Of a DNA stretch of 38,992 nt, positions 7,180 through 14,964 are shown in pieces. The notes under the pieces are model-generated. The model worked only from the letters and a program-made list of their open reading frames with translations. It was not told the origin of the DNA and did no database searches. Position numbers and translations under genes: made by a program. The first letter of the stretch is position 1, and every line of letters begins with the position of its first letter. Where the stretch lies: contig JBFMGF010000050.1 of the NCBI GenBank assembly GCA_040752675.1, forward strand, positions 1 through 38,992, read 5' to 3'. This stretch comes from Acidobacteriota bacterium. Lineage in GTDB: Bacteria; Acidobacteriota; Polarisedimenticolia; JBFMGF01.

Positions 7180-8595
7180 TCATCGTTCTCTTGCCGAAGC
7201 CAATCGAAGACCCGCCTCTACAAGACGGTCTAGTTTTTTAAGGGATGTTGCTTCAGAATAGATGCGGAGAACAGGCTCAGTTCCTGACTGCCTGAGCAGG
7301 AGCCAGCTATCGTCCTGGAATATGAATTTTATCCCGTCGAGAGGGTCTATTCTGTGGACAGAATAACCGGCTATAGAATCAGGAGGATCTCCCGCGATCT
7401 GCCTGATGCGCTTCTTTCCCTCCTCGAGCTGACTCTTCAGGTCAACCCTTCTATACTCGTATCTTCCGAATTCATCCCACATTTTCTTCCTGAGCAGCGT
7501 GAAGGGGAGGGGATTCTGGCAGAGCATCTCAAAGAGAAGCATGGAGATCAACAGGCCATCCCTCTCTGGAATGTAACCCTGTATCCCTATGCCGCCACTC
7601 TCCTCTCCCCCGATCAGGAATTCCTCCCTCATCATGAGTTCGGCAATGTACTTGAAGCCGATGGGACGGACAAATAAAGGAAGGTCGTATTTCTTTGCAA
7701 TCTTGTCCAGATAGATCGTATTGGCAAAGGTCTTGGCGATAGCTCCGCGCTTCTTTTTGTTTTCCAGGAGGTGAAGGGCGAGCATGGGGGTCAGGGTCAG
7801 GGGGGAAACGTAGCTTCCATCTTCAGCGATAGCGGCGATCCTGTCGGCATCTCCATCGGTTGCCACACCAAGATCAAATCCTTCTGTCCGGACTCGATCT
7901 CTCAGGAATTCAATATTCTTTTCGAGAGGCTCCGGGTTCACTCCGCCGAAAAAAGAGTCTCTATTCGAACGGATGGTTTTGACCAGGCAGGTGCTTCCGG
8001 AGAGTATCTCTTCGATGATCCTTGCTCCCACTCCGTGCATGGAATCGACGAGGAACCTCTTCCGGCTATTCCTGATAAGATCCAGATCCACAAAATCCTT
8101 TAAATATTCGACGTACTGTGTTATGAAATCTCTCTTCCATTCAGGGGGGTACGCTGCAGCGGCTCTTGCCTCCTCGATTGCTTCCGCCCGGGAGAGACAA
8201 TCCTGGATGGCATCGGTCATCTCCGGGAGGGCGCTCCCTCCGAATTTCGCTTTGATCTTCAGGCCGTTGAATTCCGGCGGATTATGGCTTGCCGTTATCA
8301 TTATCCCGCAGGAAGCTTCTGAACGAATGACCTGGAGAGAGAGCGCGGGTGTGGGGAGCGGTTCTCTTGAGAAGATAGAGGTGATTCCATGTTCGAGAAG
8401 GATCATACCAGATTCCAGGGCAAACCTCTCCGAGAGAAACCTGTTGTCGTATCCGATGACGACAGGACGTTGCGCTTCTCTCCTCTCTTTGAGATATAAA
8501 GCCAGCGCTGCAGTAGCCTTTCTCACATTGCGGAATGTGAAATCGGCAGCAATTATCCCCCTCCATCCATCCGTTCCAAACCGGATCTCGCTCAT
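7180..8595 (-). CDS. Phosphoglucomutase/phosphomannomutase
   Basis: This is a 471-residue alpha-D-phosphohexomutase, which interconverts hexose 1- and 6-phosphates for cell-envelope and glycogen precursors. All four family signatures are present in order: the N-terminal FGTDGWRGII, the phosphoserine loop TASHNPPEFNG (~103-113), the metal loop DGDADR (~245-250), and the sugar loop GGEESGGIG (~328-336). The phosphate-binding RQSGTEPVLRIYSEA comes near the C-terminus. The length is normal for bacterial PGM/PMM. It could in principle act as GlmM, but the sugar loop is of the broad PGM/PMM type, so I give no symbol. ATG 8595 follows TTGGAG with eight-base spacing. It is divergent from pgsA and convergent with lnt. 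Confidence 0.9.
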   Translation of the reverse strand: MSEIRFGTDGWRGIIAADFTFRNVRKATAALALYLKERREAQRPVVIGYDNRFLSERFALESGMILLEHGITSIFSREPLPTPALSLQVIRSEASCGIMITASHNPPEFNGLKIKAKFGGSALPEMTDAIQDCLSRAEAIEEARAAAAYPPEWKRDFITQYVEYLKDFVDLDLIRNSRKRFLVDSMHGVGARIIEEILSGSTCLVKTIRSNRDSFFGGVNPEPLEKNIEFLRDRVRTEGFDLGVATDGDADRIAAIAEDGSYVSPLTLTPMLALHLLENKKKRGAIAKTFANTIYLDKIAKKYDLPLFVRPIGFKYIAELMMREEFLIGGEESGGIGIQGYIPERDGLLISMLLFEMLCQNPLPFTLLRKKMWDEFGRYEYRRVDLKSQLEEGKKRIRQIAGDPPDSIAGYSVHRIDPLDGIKFIFQDDSWLLLRQSGTEPVLRIYSEATSLKKLDRLVEAGLRLASARER

Positions 8596-8672
8596 GTTGC
8601 CGGCTCCAATTTAAGTTGATATTCTACTTCAAAACCAGACGAGAGAAAAAGGGGACGGCTTGTTCCTTGAGA

Positions 8673-8701
8673 TTGACCGTAAAATTTCTTTATGGTATTT
8701 T
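8673..8701 (+). promoter_or_regulatory. Promoter of the pgsA operon
   Basis: TTGACC (8673-8678) and TATTTT (8696-8701) are separated by 17 bases. The predicted start near 8708 lies downstream of the longest-frame ATG at 8692, so it supports translation from ATG 8734. Confidence 0.5.
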
Positions 8702-8733
8702 TGCCACTGTATCGGGGTCTCAGGGAAACAGAG

Positions 8734-9333
8734 ATGCTGAATCTGCCAAATTCGCTCACCGTATTCCGGATATTCCTCATTCCAATCCTCGTTGTAGTTC
8801 TGCTGACGAGATTTAAGGGGGTCCAGTATTTCGGCTGGGTTGAAGAGTGGAAAGAGATAGTCGCCGTCTCCATCTTTCTTGTCGCCGCGCTGACGGATTA
8901 TCTGGATGGCTACATCGCCCGAAGGAGGAACCAGGTGACGAAACTCGGCGTTCTCCTGGACCCCATCGCTGATAAGCTCTTGATGTCGGCGGCCTTCATC
9001 TCTCTCGTCGAGCTCGGATTTGCTCCGGCTTGGATGGTCGTCATCATAATCGGCCGGGAGTTCGCCATCAGCGGACTCAGGAGCGTGGCCTCCTCATACG
9101 GAGTGACCATCCCCGCTTCCATCTGGGGAAAGTACAAAACAGTCTCACAGATCATCGCCGTCGTCCTTCTCATCTTCACAAATACGCTGGAAAGACTCGG
9201 AAAGTATGGATACCTGGGGATCATAGCCCTCTGGCTGGTTGTCATACTTGCCATCTTCTCGGCGGCTGACTATTTCTTCAAGTTTGCGCGACAGTTCGGG
9301 TTTTCCACGAAGAAGGGTAAGAATGATCATTAG
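8734..9333 (+). CDS. pgsA: CDP-diacylglycerol-glycerol-3-phosphate 3-phosphatidyltransferase
   Basis: This is a 199-residue membrane enzyme that makes phosphatidylglycerol phosphate from CDP-diacylglycerol and glycerol-3-phosphate. The CDP-alcohol phosphatidyltransferase motif DG-x2-AR-x8-G-x3-D-x3-D is complete: DYLDGYIARRRN, then LGVLLDPIADK. Four to six hydrophobic helices surround it. An upstream in-frame ATG (8692) would add 14 residues. ATG 8734 gives the family-type start MLNLPNSLTVFRIFLIPI, has AGGGAA nine bases upstream, and fits the promoter. It overlaps the next gene by 11 bases and opens a long rightward operon of lipid genes. Confidence 0.93.
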   Translation: MLNLPNSLTVFRIFLIPILVVVLLTRFKGVQYFGWVEEWKEIVAVSIFLVAALTDYLDGYIARRRNQVTKLGVLLDPIADKLLMSAAFISLVELGFAPAWMVVIIIGREFAISGLRSVASSYGVTIPASIWGKYKTVSQIIAVVLLIFTNTLERLGKYGYLGIIALWLVVILAIFSAADYFFKFARQFGFSTKKGKNDH

Positions 9334-9988
9334 CATAATATTCCGCCATTTCCGGAGGAAATTCGGAACTGGCCTCATCCTTGTCCTCCCGCTCTTCATC
9401 ACGCTTTGGATCCTCTATTTCATATTCAGCATTATAGATTCGTGGATCACGCCCTCCCTCATGAAGCTGCTGGATCTCTTCAAAGTTCCCTTCATCAATA
9501 CCGTACCAGCCAGGATTGTGATCCCCGTCGTGGGGATCATCGTACTGGTTCTCTTTCTCTATCTTCTTGGAGTCATAGCGTCATTCTACATGGGGAAAAG
9601 GGTCTTCAAATTGCTCGAACAGCGGATTCTCAAGATCCCATTCATCAAGGGGATCTACGGAGCTTCCAAGCAGCTTCTAGATGCCTTCAGTTCCACGGGG
9701 AAGAAGGCCTTCAGGAACGTCGTCGTCTTTGAATATCCCCGCAAGGGAATCTATTCCCTCGGCTTTCTGACAAGCGACCGTGGTCTCGTCTTAGAAAAGT
9801 TCGGCGAAGATAAGATGATGGCAGTCTTTCTCCCCACGACCCCCAATCCCACGTCGGGACTCTTCATCCTTGTGCCGAGAAAGGACATCACCTTCCTCGA
9901 TGTCTCCATCGAGGAAGGAATAAAAATGATCGTTTCGGGAGGATTGGTCGTTCCGGAGAATTTTGAGAAAAGGATTAAGGGAGGATAA
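9323..9988 (+). CDS. DUF502 family membrane protein
   Basis: This is a 221-residue protein starting MIISIIFRHFRRKFGTGLIL. A longer frame opens at 9239 inside pgsA, but ATG 9323 follows AAGGGTAAG and matches the usual family start. Two strong membrane segments are visible (~15-38, LVLPLFITLWILYFIFS, and ~60-85, IVIPVVGIIVLVLFLYLLGVIA). A conserved soluble part follows, with LLEQRILKIPFIKGIYGASKQL, FLTSDRG and VFLPTTPNPTSGLFILVP, all hallmarks of DUF502. The molecular function of the family is unknown. The position between pgsA and plsC suggests a link to membrane lipid physiology (inference). Confidence 0.88.
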   Translation: MIISIIFRHFRRKFGTGLILVLPLFITLWILYFIFSIIDSWITPSLMKLLDLFKVPFINTVPARIVIPVVGIIVLVLFLYLLGVIASFYMGKRVFKLLEQRILKIPFIKGIYGASKQLLDAFSSTGKKAFRNVVVFEYPRKGIYSLGFLTSDRGLVLEKFGEDKMMAVFLPTTPNPTSGLFILVPRKDITFLDVSIEEGIKMIVSGGLVVPENFEKRIKGG

Positions 9989-9997
9989 GGCGAGCGG

Positions 9998-10630
9998 ATG
10001 TTCTACTGGCTTATCAAGGGGCTGTTCTGGCCGCTGGCAAGATTCTATTTCAGGATGGATGTTCGGGGAAGGGAGAATGTTCCGGAAAACGGCGCAGCCC
10101 TTCTTGCGGCCAACCATTCATCTTATCTTGACTCACCATGCCTCGGCTCGGCGTGCCACAGGAAGATCCACTTCATGATCAAGCGAAGATTCTATGATAA
10201 ATTCATGCAGGGCTGGTTCTATCGATGGATGGAGACGATCCCTGTCAGGGAATCAGAGGCCGATCTTGATGCCCTCAGGAGCGCCATCCGAGCCCTTGAG
10301 GATGGGAGTATCGTTGGGATTTTTCCTGAAGGGACTATCTACCGCGGGAGAGAACTTAAATGGATGCACGGGGCCTCGTTTCTCGCAGCCAAGAGCGAGT
10401 CTCCGGCGATCCCGGTCGCAATCATAGGGGCAGATAGGGCTCTCAGTCACAGGGGGATCTTCCCGAAGCCGATAAAGATCAAGGTTCTCTTCGGAAAGCC
10501 GCTGCAGTTCCCAAAGGGAGAGGATGGCAGGATCAAGAAGGAAGATATCGCATCTTTCTCCCATGCGATCCTTAAGGCGATCAATGAGCTCAAAGAGAGT
10601 GAATCCAAGATTCGGGAGCTTGAAAAATGA
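9998..10630 (+). CDS. plsC: 1-acyl-sn-glycerol-3-phosphate acyltransferase
   Basis: This is a 210-residue PlsC-type acyltransferase, the second acylation step that forms phosphatidic acid. The catalytic HX4D box is NHSSYLD (~45-51). The second motif is present as the segment around RWMETIPVRE, the third as FPEGTIYRG, and the fourth, Pro-containing, as SPAIPVAIIGA. Typical length. The stop codon overlaps the start of cinA (ATGA), so translation is coupled. It follows DUF502 by nine bases, with AAGGGAGGATAAGG upstream of the ATG. Confidence 0.92.
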   Translation: MFYWLIKGLFWPLARFYFRMDVRGRENVPENGAALLAANHSSYLDSPCLGSACHRKIHFMIKRRFYDKFMQGWFYRWMETIPVRESEADLDALRSAIRALEDGSIVGIFPEGTIYRGRELKWMHGASFLAAKSESPAIPVAIIGADRALSHRGIFPKPIKIKVLFGKPLQFPKGEDGRIKKEDIASFSHAILKAINELKESESKIRELEK

Positions 10631-11874
10631 ATGCGGAGATCATCACTGTGGGAACGGAGCTTCTCCTGTTCGCCCATGGAAATCTGAATGCCGACTACAT
10701 CAATGAAAAGCTGGGGAAACTGGGGATCAAGGTTCTGTTCAGGACACGAGTCGGAGATGAACTGGAACACATCGAAAACGCCATAAGAAGCGCGGCGGCA
10801 AGGGTCGATCTGGTCATCATCACAGGAGGTTTGAGCCTTTCGAGGAACGATCTGACAAGGGATGCACTGGCAAGAGCGGTTGCGCTTAGCCTGAAGCTGG
10901 ATCAGAAACTCCTTGATAGGATAAAGAAGAAGCTGGAATCGAGAGGCATGGCCTTCCCGAAGGGAGGGGAGAGAATGGCGATGCTGCCTGATGGAGCGGA
11001 GCCTCTTGAGAATAAAGCTGGCATCGTCCCCGGGATCTTTCTGAAATTCAAGAAAGTGATTATTGTCTGCATGCCTGGTGCTCTTAGAGAAATAGAATCA
11101 ATCATCACATCTTCCTTTCTTGCGCGGATAAAGACGTATCTCAAAGGAGTTAAGTTCCTGAGGAAGATCTACAAGATCTACGGGCTCGCTGAACTCGAAG
11201 TTGAATCAAGGGCCCGAGACCTCTATGACAGGGAAGCATGTTCTTTCTCCACGCTCTCATCCTTGGGGCAGGTCGAACTTGATCTCATCATCGAAGGAGA
11301 GTCACAACCACAGATTGAAAAGATAGGAAAGGAGATCGATTCGGAGATCCGTAAGAGGCTGGGGGTGGATATTTTTGGAGAGGATGGCGATACCTTGGAA
11401 TCTGTAACGGGAAGGATTCTTGCAGAGAGAAAGATGACGCTCGCCGTAGCTGAATCCTGTACAGGAGGTCTGCTTGCCGAAAAGATCACCGAGATCCCAG
11501 GCAGCTCAAGATATTTCAAAGGAGGAGTCGTCTCCTATTCGGACGACGCCAAAGAGAAATTTCTCGGGATCCCTGGAAAAGATATCAGAGATTTTGGCGC
11601 CATCAGCCAGGAGGTCGCCAGAAGCATGGCCGAGAACGTGAGAGAAAAAGCTCAGTCCGACCTTGCCATCTCAATCACCGGCATCGCGGGACCGGAAGGA
11701 GGGACTATCGATAAACCCGTCGGACTTATTTTTATAGGAATAGCCGATAAGAATGGAATCCAGGTGGAGCAAAGGACATTTTTGGGGGATCGGCAGATAA
11801 TCAGAAAATTAGCCGTCCAGACGGCTCTTGATCTTCTGAGGAGAAGACTCCTCACCATCGAGCCATCAAAGTAG
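10627..11874 (+). CDS. cinA: CinA family protein (competence/damage-inducible; nicotinamide-nucleotide amidase)
   Basis: This is a 415-residue two-domain CinA. The N-terminal molybdopterin-binding-like domain (~1-170) starts NAEIITVGTELLL. The C-terminal amidase domain (~255-410) has AESCTGGLLAEKITEIPGSS, VVSYSDDAKEKFLGI and SITGIAGPEGGT, as in PncC, which hydrolyses NMN to nicotinic acid mononucleotide. The N-terminal domain is unusual: the normally invariant GGLGPTxDDxT segment reads GGLSLSRNDLTRD. The N-terminal (ADP-ribose pyrophosphatase-like) activity may therefore be altered or lost. The start overlaps the plsC stop by four bases. The lipid-gene neighbourhood is probably just operon packing. 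Confidence 0.92.
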   Translation: MNAEIITVGTELLLFAHGNLNADYINEKLGKLGIKVLFRTRVGDELEHIENAIRSAAARVDLVIITGGLSLSRNDLTRDALARAVALSLKLDQKLLDRIKKKLESRGMAFPKGGERMAMLPDGAEPLENKAGIVPGIFLKFKKVIIVCMPGALREIESIITSSFLARIKTYLKGVKFLRKIYKIYGLAELEVESRARDLYDREACSFSTLSSLGQVELDLIIEGESQPQIEKIGKEIDSEIRKRLGVDIFGEDGDTLESVTGRILAERKMTLAVAESCTGGLLAEKITEIPGSSRYFKGGVVSYSDDAKEKFLGIPGKDIRDFGAISQEVARSMAENVREKAQSDLAISITGIAGPEGGTIDKPVGLIFIGIADKNGIQVEQRTFLGDRQIIRKLAVQTALDLLRRRLLTIEPSK

Positions 11875-11917
11875 AGTATTGATACACTTTAGCCTGGTTG
11901 CAGAGAAAAAGTTTAAC

Positions 11918-12481
11918 ATGAGACTCTTTATAGCGATTGATGTTCCGGAGAATGTGAAAAAAGAGCTTCTCAATGTGCTGAGAACTCTGGAGAAGATCTG
12001 GAGAGGTGTAAAATGGGTGAGGCCAGAGGGGATTCATCTGACGCTGAAGTTTCTCGGGGAGGTGGACGAGAGTAAAGTGGAATCCATTGCGAGCGCCTTG
12101 AGAGAGGTCGCGGCGCGCTACCAGCCTTTCTGCATCAACGTTTCGTCCCTGGGAAGATTCCCGGAAAATGGAAAACCCCGGGTAGTATGGTGCGGGATCC
12201 GGGAGGAGAAGGGAACGCTGGTAAAACTTGCTAAAGAGATCGAATCGAGGATGGAGCTGGCAGGTTTCGAAAGAGAGGACAGGGATTTCAAGCCGCATGT
12301 GACCATTGGACGGGTAAAGGTACCTGGACGTGACGCGGAAGGATTGCAATTCCTTGGGAAACAGAAGGAGATTCATTTTGGATCCTTTGAAGCAGACAGG
12401 TTCCATCTCATCCGGAGCATCCTGCTCCCAGATGGTGCCAGATATGAAAAGATCCAGGAGTTCGTTCTGGGTGAAAGATAA
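11918..12481 (+). CDS. thpR: RNA 2',3'-cyclic phosphodiesterase (2H family)
   Basis: This is a 187-residue 2H phosphoesterase of the LigT/ThpR type, which opens 2',3'-cyclic phosphates at RNA ends. Both HxTx motifs are present: HLTLKFLGEV (~39-48) and HVTIGRVK (~127-134). The start MRLFIAIDVPENVKKEL is the family start. A TTG 39 bases upstream would only add an atypical tail. The ribosome site is poor (GAGAAAAAG). It lies 43 bases after cinA and before plsY, all rightward. Confidence 0.9.
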   Translation: MRLFIAIDVPENVKKELLNVLRTLEKIWRGVKWVRPEGIHLTLKFLGEVDESKVESIASALREVAARYQPFCINVSSLGRFPENGKPRVVWCGIREEKGTLVKLAKEIESRMELAGFEREDRDFKPHVTIGRVKVPGRDAEGLQFLGKQKEIHFGSFEADRFHLIRSILLPDGARYEKIQEFVLGER

Positions 12482-12524
12482 ATAGGAAGGGGATGGGCAT
12501 CCTTCTTTAAAAAGGAAGAGATCG

Positions 12525-13121
12525 ATGACAGAAATTTTGCTGTTCGTGATTGCACCATACCTGCTGGGCGGCATCCCATTCGGTCTTCTCATCAGTCGAT
12601 GGTTCTGCAGGATAGATATCCGATCGAGAGGAAGCGGGAACATCGGAGCTGCCAATGTCTTAAGAAATCTCGGGAAGGGGGCGGCGCTTCTCACGCTCTT
12701 TCTTGACATTCTAAAAGGAGTCTTTTCTGTATTACTTCCAATCCTTCTGGCAGGAGGAGAACCCGGCTGGTGCGGTACAGCCGCTCTCGCGGCCGTCATC
12801 GGTCATATCTTCCCCGTTTACCTCAAATTCAAAGGCGGCAAAGGAGTCGCTGTGACAATAGGAGCATTTCTGCTCTGTGTCCCATGGGCAATGCTATCCT
12901 CCCTCGTCTGTTTCATGATCGTGGCTCTTCCTACAAGGATCGTCTCTCTTGGTTCCATCGCTGCAGCACTGACTCTCCCACTGTTTACCCTCATCTTCAG
13001 TCAATACAACCCTTTCTTCCCTTTCGCGACGATTTCCTCCATCCTCATTATTTTCAGGCATTCGTCAAACATCAAGAATCTTATTTCAGGCGTGGAACCC
13101 AGGATAGGAGAAAAAAACTGA
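12525..13121 (+). CDS. plsY: Acyl-phosphate:glycerol-3-phosphate acyltransferase
   Basis: This is a 198-residue polytopic enzyme that transfers an acyl group from acyl-phosphate to glycerol-3-phosphate, the first step of phospholipid synthesis. Family motifs are all present: SGNIGAANVLRNLGKGAA (~38-55, a variant of GSGNxGxTNxxR with Ala-Asn in place of Thr-Asn), GHIFPVYLKFKGGKGVA (~94-110), and a C-terminal IIFRHSSNIKNLISGVEPR. Length and five or so membrane helices are normal. Its last base is the first base of the gpsA start (TGATG), so the two are tightly coupled. PlsX, which supplies acyl-phosphate, is not in the window. Confidence 0.94.
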   Translation: MTEILLFVIAPYLLGGIPFGLLISRWFCRIDIRSRGSGNIGAANVLRNLGKGAALLTLFLDILKGVFSVLLPILLAGGEPGWCGTAALAAVIGHIFPVYLKFKGGKGVAVTIGAFLLCVPWAMLSSLVCFMIVALPTRIVSLGSIAAALTLPLFTLIFSQYNPFFPFATISSILIIFRHSSNIKNLISGVEPRIGEKN

Positions 13122-14125
13122 TGAAAAGCAGCGTTTCCATTGTTGGCGCAGGGAGCTGGGGTACAGCACTTGCTATCCACATGGCGAGTAGCGGTCAGGT
13201 GGTCAGACTATGGGTCTATGAAGAAGAGATATGTCGTGAGATCCGGGAGAAGAGAGAGAACGGAACGTTCCTCCAGGATTTCAGGATCCCGGAAAATGTC
13301 ATTCCATCCTGTTCCATGGAGGAATCTCTCGATGGCTCGAACCTTGTCATCTTCGTCGTTCCTACGGAATTTGCCAGAGGTGTCTTCGGAAAAATGAAAT
13401 CGGTATTGAAGAGGAGAATCGATCTGCTAATCGCAACGAAGGGAATCGAAAGCGATTCTCTCAAGCTCATGTCAGAACTTGCCCTCGATGTTTTAGGAGA
13501 AGGGTATATTAATAAGATCGGAATAATCTCGGGGCCGAGTTTTGCTGCCGAGATGGCGCGTGGGGATCCGACCGCAGTCGTCATCTCTTCAGGCGATGCA
13601 GGTTTTGCGGAGCAGGTACAGAAAGAGATCTCGCATGGAAATTTTCGGCTATATACAAACAGTGATACGACGGGTGTCCAGGTTGCTGGATCACTTAAAA
13701 ACGTCGTCGCCATAGCGGCGGGGATCATTGATGGACTGGGGTTCGGCAATAATACTCTTGCTGCTCTGATAACGAGGGGTATGTCAGAGATACGGAGGCT
13801 GGGAACCAGGATGGGAGGCTACGCCAGAACATTCTCCGGGCTGGCCGGCGTAGGAGACCTCGTTCTGACATGCACGGGGAGGCTCAGCAGAAACCGGACG
13901 GTTGGAATGCGTCTTGGAAAGGGTGAGCGCCTGCAGGAGATCCTCGCAGGAATGAAGATGATTGCCGAAGGAGTGACCACTTGCATCTCCACGCGGCGCC
14001 TGGCGAAGATATTTGACGTGGAGATGCCCATCGCATCTCAAGTCCACAGCGTCTTATACGAAGACAAGAAACCTGCCGAGGCGATCGGCGAACTCCTGTC
14101 GCGCCCATTGAAGGAGGAGGATTGA
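13121..14125 (+). CDS. gpsA: NAD(P)-dependent glycerol-3-phosphate dehydrogenase
   Basis: This is a 334-residue cytoplasmic enzyme that reduces dihydroxyacetone phosphate to glycerol-3-phosphate, the substrate of PlsY next door. The Rossmann motif is GAGSWGTALA (~8-17). Further motifs are ATKGIE (~104), SGPSFAAEMARGDPTAV, the catalytic-lysine segment VAGSLKNVVAIAAGI, and NTLAALITRGMSEI. The frame is open 117 codons further upstream within plsY. ATG 13121 gives normal length, shares a base with the plsY stop and has GGATAGGAG upstream. Confidence 0.95.
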   Translation: MKSSVSIVGAGSWGTALAIHMASSGQVVRLWVYEEEICREIREKRENGTFLQDFRIPENVIPSCSMEESLDGSNLVIFVVPTEFARGVFGKMKSVLKRRIDLLIATKGIESDSLKLMSELALDVLGEGYINKIGIISGPSFAAEMARGDPTAVVISSGDAGFAEQVQKEISHGNFRLYTNSDTTGVQVAGSLKNVVAIAAGIIDGLGFGNNTLAALITRGMSEIRRLGTRMGGYARTFSGLAGVGDLVLTCTGRLSRNRTVGMRLGKGERLQEILAGMKMIAEGVTTCISTRRLAKIFDVEMPIASQVHSVLYEDKKPAEAIGELLSRPLKEED

Positions 14126-14126
14126 G

Positions 14127-14945
14127 ATGATGGATAGAAAGGTCATCGACATTCACTGCCACATCCTTCCGGGACTGGATGACGGCATCGAGACGATGGA
14201 AGATGCAATCAAAGCTTGCAGAATCGCCCGGAAGGATGGTATCAGCGGACTCGTCGCCACTCCTCATTTCAGGGAAGGCTTCTTCTATGCGACTCCAACT
14301 GTCATCATGGAATCAATCTCTCTACTGAAGGAGGCGATCGCGAGAGAAGGGATCGATCTTGATATATTTCCGGGTTCCGAAGTGCATATCACGGATAATA
14401 TTCCCGGAAAGATCAAGGATGGAAGTATCATCACAATGAACATGACGGGACGCTATTTACTCCTGGAACTCCCGTACCAGCAGTATCCTGTGGAGTTCGA
14501 AAAGGTCATCTTTTCCCTCAAGCTTGCGGGGATCACGCCGATCTTATCTCATCCGGAAAGGGTTAAATACTTCAATGATGATATCAGGAGAGTTGCTCAG
14601 GCGGTCGAGCTGGGATCATTCGTTCAGATCACATCATCGAGCATAATGGGTCACTTCGGAGAGGAAGTAAGAGACTTCAGCAGGGAATGCGCCGCGAGAG
14701 GTCTGGTCCATATCATCGCCTCAGATTCGCATGACACGAGGAGCAGAGCCCCGGAGCTGATGGAAGCCTACCATGCCATGGCAACGATCGTCGGTGAAGA
14801 GGATGCATTCAGAATGATCTCGGACAATCCTCTTGCCATTGTCGAGGGGAAGGAACTGACTGAAACATTCCCTCATGAGCAAGAGAAAGGATCGAAGAAA
14901 CATGCCGGGACATCCTTTCTTAAACGGTTTTTTATAAGAAGCTGA
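14127..14945 (+). CDS. CpsB/YwqE-type PHP-domain phosphatase (probable protein-tyrosine phosphatase)
   Basis: This is a 272-residue PHP-fold metal-dependent hydrolase. The metal-binding motifs fit the CpsB/CapC/YwqE tyrosine phosphatases: DIHCHILPGLDDGIETMEDA (~7-26), VATPHFREGFF (~45), PGSEVHI (~85), LSHPERVKYF (~145) and IASDSHDTRSR (~200). In known systems these enzymes act on bacterial tyrosine kinases that control polysaccharide export. No such kinase or polysaccharide gene is nearby, so the substrate is open. ATG 14127 (or the adjacent 14130) follows a very strong AAGGAGGAGG site and starts one base after the gpsA stop. The last ~25 residues are basic and low in conservation. Confidence 0.88.
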   Translation: MMDRKVIDIHCHILPGLDDGIETMEDAIKACRIARKDGISGLVATPHFREGFFYATPTVIMESISLLKEAIAREGIDLDIFPGSEVHITDNIPGKIKDGSIITMNMTGRYLLLELPYQQYPVEFEKVIFSLKLAGITPILSHPERVKYFNDDIRRVAQAVELGSFVQITSSSIMGHFGEEVRDFSRECAARGLVHIIASDSHDTRSRAPELMEAYHAMATIVGEEDAFRMISDNPLAIVEGKELTETFPHEQEKGSKKHAGTSFLKRFFIRS

Positions 14946-14964
14946 CTGTAATCAGGAGGGATTA

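Noticed and set aside
8692-8733. 14-residue N-terminal extension of pgsA
   Set aside because: The upstream ATG overlaps the predicted -10 box and lies before the predicted transcript start; ATG 8734 has a ribosome site.
11852-12799. 315-codon open frame on the minus strand opposite thpR and plsY
   Set aside because: Both overlapped genes have clear family motifs on the plus strand; the antisense product has no recognisable domain and a low-complexity, basic composition.
12770-13120. Long N-terminal extension of gpsA
   Set aside because: The added 117 codons lie within plsY in another frame and are composed like a shadow; ATG 13121 gives the normal protein.
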